A DNA stretch of 43,516 nt from Bacteroidales bacterium (GTDB taxonomy: Bacteria; Bacteroidota; Bacteroidia; Bacteroidales; FEN-979), in the NCBI GenBank assembly GCA_025355465.1, contig JANXZO010000073.1, positions 1 to 43,516 of the forward strand. The letters run 5' to 3'. Numbering within the stretch: position 1 is the stretch's first letter; every line of letters starts with the position of its first letter. Below the pieces are notes generated by a model, which ran no database searches, was not told the origin of the DNA, and worked only from the letters and a program-made list of their open reading frames with translations. This document shows, in pieces, positions 43,401 to 43,516 of this stretch. Position numbers and translations under genes: made by a program.

Positions 43401-43516
43401 GTATCGTGTCTGCTTCTTATGCAGTAACAGTGAATACGCTGCCCTCAGCGCCAGGCACGATCACCGGAACGGCGACGGTATGCCAGGGCCAGACAGGCGT
43501 TGTTTACTCGATTGTC
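25406..43516 (+). CDS. Giant secreted repeat protein, adhesin-like (partial, 3' end beyond window)
   Basis: One frame stays open from the ATG at 25406 to the window end, 6037 codons without a stop; I checked the frame by translating at several points (29462, 30542, 36002, 40022, 43442). The signal peptide is residues 1-24 (MKTRLPILAV to RVVAQ). Domain repeats begin at once: 19 type A, 35 type B, 2 A, 4 C, 4 B and 5 A (the last cut by the edge). Type A resembles PKD-like repeats of large Bacteroidota surface proteins (VCQGQ, NATSYTWTLPAGATI, TNSITVNF, SGNITVYGTNSCGNGT). Type B (NAGPDATICQG, SNYSSLLWTTSGTGTF, PTYTPSAADI, GSVTLTLTA, APC) and type C (FCTGGSVVLS, YLWSTG, GSYSVVLTDALGC) also look like beta-sandwich modules. 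No enzyme domain is visible. A surface adhesin or filament exported by T9SS is inferred; the sorting domain, if any, lies outside the window. Confidence 0.9.
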   Translation, partial: MKTRLPILAVTTLLFFLSFRVVAQVPPAAGPITGSQNVCQGKNGFVYTVAVIPTATGYIWTVPTGAIIVSGSNTNTITVNYSTTALSGNITVAGTNASGTGTASSLAITVLPLPGAAGAIAGISPVCQGQTQVDFSVAAITNATGYTWTFPAGATIVAGANTRAVKVNFSASAVGGAVSVYGTNTCGNGAVSDPFTLQVNPPPAAPSAISGSALVCQGQSNVAYSVTIANAASYTWAYSGTGATITNGTTNNISIAFSPTATSGFLTVYGTNDCGNGPVSANFSITVNPLPGAAGTITGTAAVCQGQSTVTYSVPAILNATSYAWSYSGTGATISGNTSTITISFSTTATPGNLTVSGVNSCGTGTVSANYSITVNPLPVAAGVVSGTSPVCQSQSGVGYSVPVIANATGYVWAYSGTGAAITGSSNSITITFSATATSGNLTVYGTNSCGNGTISTVYPITVSPLPATAGTITGLAVVCQGQTSVAYSIAAVANATNYTWTLPAGATIATGSGTNSITVDFAPTASSGTITVQASNACGNGGISPVKTITVTNLPAAAGSITGTSSVCAGATNVQYSVSSITNATSYSWTVPSGASIISGSTTPTITVNFSAAAVSGNVTVTGVNSCGTGTLSPNFAVTVNPLPGAAGSITGTSPVCQGTTGVAYSVSPISNALNYVWTLPSGATIATGAGTHAITVDFGVAASSGNITVYGTNGCGNGAVSANYAVTVSPLPSAASNISGATIVCQGQSGVVYTVSPIANATGYDWTLPSGATITSGSNTNSITVSFSSGALNGSFTVRGLNSCGYGTVSNALAVTVSQLPASAGIITGTGTVCQGSGGINYSVGTITSATTYNWTLPTGATITSGSGTNSITVSFSTSAVSGNITVNGVNACGNGTSSTAFAVTVNQLPAAAGTISGTTPVCQGQTAVIFSVPTIANATTYSWSLPAGATITSGTGTNSVTVDFSNTASGGPVTVYGVNSCGNGTVSPAFALAVTVLPSAAGTISGLATVCQTQNGVVYNVVSIPNATTYNWTVPAGATIVSGSTTNTITVNFSSSATGGLISVYGSNSCGAGAISPVFMVSVTPLPSSAGSITGSASVCQGGVNIGYSVPVIANASSYTWTLPAGATIASGSGTNNITVNFSATAASGNITVQGVSPCGSGTVSTPFAVTVDQLPAAAGTITGTGSVCQGLTGVVFTVPAIANATGYTWAVPVGATIASGAGTNSITVDFALTATSGNISVYGTNPCGSGALSPPHAVTVTSLPVAAGIISGTTPVCQGQTGVVYTIPAITYATSYNWTLPSGAIIISGAGTNSITVNFSGTATSGLITVYGTNICGNGTASPAFPVVVSPLPDAAGTITGTSPVCQGGAGIVYSVPVINNAITYTWTVPAGATIISGANTNSITVSFSNIAVSGNFTVRGTNGCGSGAVSPAFPVTISPLPANAGIISGTTPVCQGQAGVIYSVSSILNATSYSWTLPTGANIVSGSGTNSITVDFSNTATTGNFTVQGTNGCGFGVVSPNYTVSVGALPAAAGVIAGTSSVCQGQTGVSYAVNPIANATSYTWNLPTGITIVTGANTNSITVAFSSTSVSGNITVQGGNTCGNGILSPAFPVTVNPLPAAAGIITGISPVCQGQTGVNYSVGGIMYATGYTWVLPTGATIVAGANSQNITIDYSAGATSGMITVQGTNTCGFGSVSLPFTLNVTARPIVNAGADAPICQGSTYSISDATASNYTSVAWTTAGDGTFINPALVQATYTPGPNDIANGSVLLTLTGTGTAPCSSAADVMLLTIVAPPTADAGSDGTICGRSSFTVSSATATHYAFLGWTTSGSGTFTSGNSLSPTYVPSAADITLGTVTLTLTAYANTPCAVNAQNGMVLHITAPPTAEAGVASSTCGTAPFTVTTAAATNNSAILWVTTGSGTLINETTTGPTYTPSAADVTAGSVTLTMTVHGFAPCVIPVTDAFILTINQNPTAYAGPGGSMCTGPYNVPGATATYYSVLSWTSSGDGSFINGNSLAPVYTPGPSDILNGLVTLTLTSTAIAPCAGTISATANFSVIDIEASAGGDATICQSTPTYSLASASAAPPVGSTYAWTRSGSGFFNDPDILNPTYAPSAADIAAGTVTLTLTVSHPPCTPVSQAMTLTINSNPVSYAGADATLCNMASYTVPDATSTHASSVAWSTTGTGTFLNTSTLAPTYTPSVADVAAGSVILSMTALAMPPCIINDVDNLTLFLTPLPTAYAGLPATICQGHNYTISGSTATNYSVLNWTTSGTGTFANGTSLFPTYTPSLADISVGNVTLTLTSTGKAACSTTTATSQMILHITHDPVVSAGLPATICSGATFPVVGATAQYNSTIVWTTSGTGSFSPASGSLSPIYTPSSVDIANGNVTLTLTSAAVAPCESHTASSSMLLTIISAPTADAGMDATICENTNFPVTTATATSYSSITWTSSGSGSFSNVNIINPVYAPSPTDIAAGSVHLTLTANSNPPCTGTANSSMVLTFDRMPVVNAGNDVSICEGQTFTTSTAHVDNSTSLVWSSSGDGSFSNGNVLVTTYTPGTSDILNGTVTLTLTANATAPCIGTISNSIVISITRTPIANAGPDAMICQGSYLISGASAQNSFSFIWTTSGTGTFNYTNIIAPTYTPSVFDINNGSVILTLTANPYDPPCGTPSVDAMTLIIRPFPTAYAGADGLICENQSFDISDATSSNYSALLWTTSGTGSFANPTTLTPTYTPSAADIVLGAVTLTLNATGMSPCINTVIDQLTLTIQSTPDIESGPNGLICQGSTFLTTGVTVANAASILWTRSGDGTFADPSLPNTVYTPGPLDIINGTVTLTLTGTSLTPCVGTVSDSRILTITPLSTADAGPHTHICANATFTVSGASATNYASLSWTSSGTGTFTGAGTLTPTYFPSPADIIIGSVTITLTTSPAAPCLTQAVSSMLLTIDPIADINAGADANVCYPGTYTVLDAVAHNYSTVNWTSSGTGILSNASSLSPTYVPSATDVTVTLTATVTSVLPCVAPVTDVVVLTITPLPVVDAGPNNTVCGSTPYSISGSTAPNAVSLQWATSGTGIFSNSTQLHPTYTPSNADILAGSVTLTLTATSGAGCTSNPWDSFILTLVKPATAYAGADTLVCENGSYTVNDAAATNNTAVNWTTTGSGTLTGAATLTPTYVPSAADLLAGTVTLTLHSTAIAPCSDAADAMVLTVIPIQVINAGPDATTCAGTNYPITLATAQNSSSLLWTSSGTGTFSNPNILLPVYTATAADITAGHVHLTLTAQPNSPCTGPVSDFFTLTFVPAPTANAGAAANICEGNTYTVSDATAANYASLGWTSSGTGAFSSTTLLHPTYTPSAADISTGSVTLTLHAVGNPPCTDVTSGMILTITHSPIASAGADASVCGGNSYTVGDASASHYSSVLWTTSGTGTLTDATTLMPAYLPSAGDIGIGSVTLTLTAYANAPCLASVSSNKVLLIQAAPTAYAGPDASICQPATFTVAGATASNASLLNWTTSGTGSFTSGGTLTPTYHPSVADYAAGQVTLTLHVNGISPCNTPVTSSMILHLESAPIANAGPDASMCGENSYTVSGASVMYESGFLWSTTGTGVLASPGTLTPTYTPSAADILAGSVTLSLTSYAIAPCAVNATDQMIITIQSPPTANAGTDVTICEGNTHTLSGTATQFASFSWSTNGSGTFTNSNTLSPTYTPSAADVAAGGVVITLTSMALAPCLVNASDAMTLTLISNPVINAGPDATICTSGGYLLSQSSGLHYTTIAWTTSGDGLFSNSGDIHPTYTPGPSDLLAGVVTLTLTGQPLAPCFLPASDFMLLHFTGVPAANAGPDANICEGSYTLTGTGASNYSTLLWTSSGSGLLTNATTLTPTYTPSPADITAGSVTLTLTANAILPCSGQAADAVILTIIPLPLANAGSDASICQGSNYTVNNATASNFLSVNWTHNGNGTITNAGSLTPTYNPSPLDLITGTVTLTLTATSNPPCVTPATDQMVIQITPLPVVYPGPAASICGGSFTVSGATATSFASIYWTTSGTGSFTNATTLNPTYTPSVADNTAGSVTLTLHAVSQVPCPGEVTSGMVLTLLPAATVQAGGDATICSGDNYVLSGSLATNYSALQWSSSGSGAFSSSTILHPTYFPSAGDRSNGNVILTLSATGILPCNNVVADAMVLTIAPISSANAGGDANICQGSVFQITGASATHYSILQWSTNGTGSFINPNTLTPTYTPSAADITAGTVTLTLSATGIVPCTNVASDAMILTITHPASANAGPDEAVCAGTPFAVPLASASNYTTLYWSTSGTGTFMNGTTLSPTYLPSPADIIAGSVVLTLHAGSNLPCTGEVTDGLILTLLPAALANAGGDASICTGTNYILSGATAGNYSSVSWSTSGSGTFSNSTIPNPTYFPSFSDITAGTVTLTLNVTGIAPCGSIVSDAMILTITPVATANAGPDATACSPTFTITGASASHYNLLSWTTSGTGSFTNGNTLSPVYTPSAADLLAGSVVLWLNVTNISPCSGTVSDNMVLTLPALPTANAGMNAGICEGQNYQITGASATNYATFAWSTSGSGTFANANTFFPTYSPSVADINAGSVTITLVANGVAPCNNIATDAMVLTIQKLSVCNAGPPATICAGSNYTVTGAAASNYSALLWQTSGTGTFQSFTTLNTTYIPSAGDIALGSVNLTLTAFNTAPCTGNSSDVMVLTIIQSPVVNAGPDDAICYPAPYTVTGSSASNYQSILWSSTGTGTLINPTSLHPTYFPSATDLVSGSVVMTLSGQGIPPCSGPVTDIMILSVQSAPGAAGAITGAATVCQGQNGVSYTIAPVSQASSYVWSVPFGATIVAGNNTNAITVNFGATAVSGNITVYPTNACGAGTISPAFAVTVNNMPATPGLITGIQSVCRGTNGVTYSIAALTGVTGYSWTVPAGATITAGLNTTTITVNYGLAAVSGNVTVFAINNCGNGLPSTLAITVNPLPPTPTVTANGPVAFCEGGSVTLDASPATGYTYLWSPGGQITHSITVTASGVYSVVITNGFGCVSSVSNLVTVTVYPKITPVITAGGPTTFCLGGNVVLSAPSGIGYTYSWSNGATTQNITVAAAGSYSVVITDSHGCVSYPSNAITVTINPLPPTPLVTASGPTNFCTGGSVVLSTPVVAGYSYLWSTGETTSSITVTTAGSYSVVLTDALGCSSLQSNVVTVTLNPLPPTPAITPPGPLSFCQGGSASLTSSAAPAGGSYLWSTGALTQTIAVTTSGNYTVIVVDAIGCQSLPSSPVVVTVQPLATVNAGPDATACAETFTVTGASATAYSSVSWTSSGTGTFINGNTLSPTYTPSIADLNLGSVTLVLTAANIAPCTGVLSDQMILTLPHLLSASAGSDASVCQDIPYLVTGATATNYTSLLWTSSGTGTFTNATTINPTYSPSAADIAIGSVTLTLTANGQPPCNSTIADGMVLTIIKNSVCNAGPDATICSGTNYMVSGATASNFASILWTTSGTGTFMNGNTIHPTYIPSAADLIAGSVNLLIIAYNIAPCVGNSNDMMLLTFTPNVAVNAGPDNSICYPASYTLAGASASNYQSLIWTTSGTGTFANNGTPNPTYTPSITDLSAGSVVLTITGTGTPPCNVPATDMMILGIDGAPGNAGTITGTPAVCQGQTGIVYSVPTIANATGYTWSVPAGATIVSGSNTNAITVNYGLTAVSGNITVYGTNSCGSGGISSPYAVTVTANPIAAGSISGTAVVCQGQTGVSYTVPVIANATTYLWTLPAGATIASGANTNNITVNFSASAVTGDITVQGINSCGSGALSPPFTVTVNPLPSAAGPITGSPVVCQGQTGVNYSVPTIAGATGYTWTLPTGASITAGMNTNAITVSFTASAVSGTLTVMGTNACGNGTVSAPFAVTVNLLPAAAGTISGTPVVCTSQTNVAYSVPAIIDATGYNWTLPAGASISAGANTNSILVDFSPAASSGFITVQGTNACGSGIVSASYAVTVNTLPSAPGTITGTATVCQGQTGVVYSIV
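25478..30538 (+). repeat. Type A domain array 1 (19 copies, about 267 bp each)
   Basis: Nineteen copies of an approximately 89-residue PKD-like domain. The VCQG-type motif recurs near 25519, 25780, 26047, 26310, 26575, 26838, 27106, 27372, 27641, 27907, 28173, 28440, 28707, 28974, 29243, 29509, 29777, 30041 and 30312. Each copy has a Cys in VCQG and a second in N.CG.G, except the first, which reads TNASGTGT and lacks the second Cys. Copies differ throughout at the nucleotide level. Confidence 0.9.
30539..39856 (+). repeat. Type B domain array 1 (35 copies, about 266 bp each)
   Basis: Thirty-five copies of an approximately 89-residue domain with consensus NAGPDATICQG, YTVSGATASNYSSLLWTTSG, TGTF, LTPTYTPSAADI, GSVTLTLTATG, PC, MVLTI. 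The first copy starts near 30551 and the last near 39604, spacing about 266 bases. Each copy has one Cys after DATI and one in the PC motif. I do not recognise a named family; a PKD or Ig-like beta-sandwich is inferred. Confidence 0.88.
39857..40387 (+). repeat. Type A array 2 (2 copies)
   Basis: Two type A domains between the B and C arrays, with VCQGQNG at 39899 and VCRGTNG at 40166. Both keep the two-cysteine pattern (TNACGAG and INNCGNG). Confidence 0.88.
40388..41302 (+). repeat. Type C domain array (4 copies, about 229 bp each)
   Basis: Four copies of 77, 75, 76 and 77 residues, exactly filling 915 bases. Consensus: PLPPTP, GP, FC.GGSVVLS, YLWSTG, SITVTTAGSYSVVLTDALGC, SN.VTVT. They are Ig-like modules of a kind common in Bacteroidota secreted proteins. 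Cysteines occur in FC and GC. This array separates two copies of a larger duplicated block. Confidence 0.9.
41303..42367 (+). repeat. Type B array 2 (4 copies)
   Basis: Four type B domains starting near 41318, 41581, 41851 and 42115. In order they match the last four copies of array 1 (near 38806, 39070, 39340 and 39604), each at an offset of 2511 bases. Confidence 0.9.
42368..43516 (+). repeat. Type A array 3 (at least 4 complete copies plus a truncated one)
   Basis: Type A motifs VCQG or VCTS occur near 42410, 42677, 42947, 43210 and 43479; the last copy is cut by the window edge at YSIV. The array therefore continues beyond the window. Confidence 0.9.

Noticed and set aside
25478-43516. 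CRISPR array or satellite DNA as the explanation for the regular 267-base period.
   Set aside because: Copies differ throughout in nucleotide sequence, there are no identical short repeats with unique spacers, and one reading frame is kept for 18 kb.

Overview
The window looks like a chromosomal segment of a Bacteroidota bacterium, probably a Bacteroidales-like or related lineage. The evidence is seven clear matches to the Bacteroidota -7 promoter element TAnnTTTG just upstream of gene starts, several secreted proteins with type IX secretion (T9SS) C-terminal sorting domains, a GldA-type ABC ATPase, a DUF2027-Smr protein, an Omp28-like protein, and a futalosine-pathway menaquinone gene (mqnE). 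I see no tRNA, rRNA, CRISPR array or intact insertion sequence. The only possible mobile-element trace is a 43-codon tail at the left edge.

Positions 1-5357 (+): a transposase-like C-terminus, then a tight run of a secreted C10-like papain-fold protein that has lost its catalytic residues, a secreted trypsin-fold protease, and mqnE. Positions 5362-9789 (-): an operon of PASTA protein, large T9SS protein, RluA-type pseudouridine synthase and PlsC-type acyltransferase. It diverges from ddl and rdgB (9929-11495, +) across a compact back-to-back promoter. Positions 11496-14238: a palindrome and octamer repeat, then a FadL-type porin and an SGNH-hydrolase lipoprotein (-). Positions 14442-18824: DUF2027-Smr protein (+), Omp28-like T9SS protein (-), small T9SS protein (+) and a Crp/Fnr regulator with FNR-like cysteines (+). 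Positions 18838-23837 (-): a secreted protein of unknown function, homoserine dehydrogenase, a cystathionine gamma-synthase-type enzyme preceded by a complete SAM-I riboswitch with terminator, and metK. Positions 24113-25027 (-): gldA.

The right 42% of the window (25406 to the end) is one uninterrupted reading frame of at least 6037 codons that runs off the edge. It has a signal peptide followed directly by about 69 tandem beta-sandwich-like domains of three families: A (about 89 aa, PKD-like, 26 copies), B (about 89 aa, 39 copies) and C (about 76 aa, 4 copies). They are arranged A19-B35-A2-C4-B4-A5+. Nearly every domain carries exactly two cysteines at family-specific positions. A block of at least five domains has been duplicated at a constant offset of 2511 bp, with the C domains lying between the copies. 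This giant surface protein is the most striking object in the window.

The methionine genes form a unit: hom makes homoserine, the MetB-like enzyme feeds sulfur into it, MetK makes SAM, and the SAM riboswitch turns the metB-hom unit down. The T9SS cargo proteins, GldA and the giant adhesin-like protein together suggest a gliding or surface-active lifestyle, but no T9SS machinery gene is inside the window.
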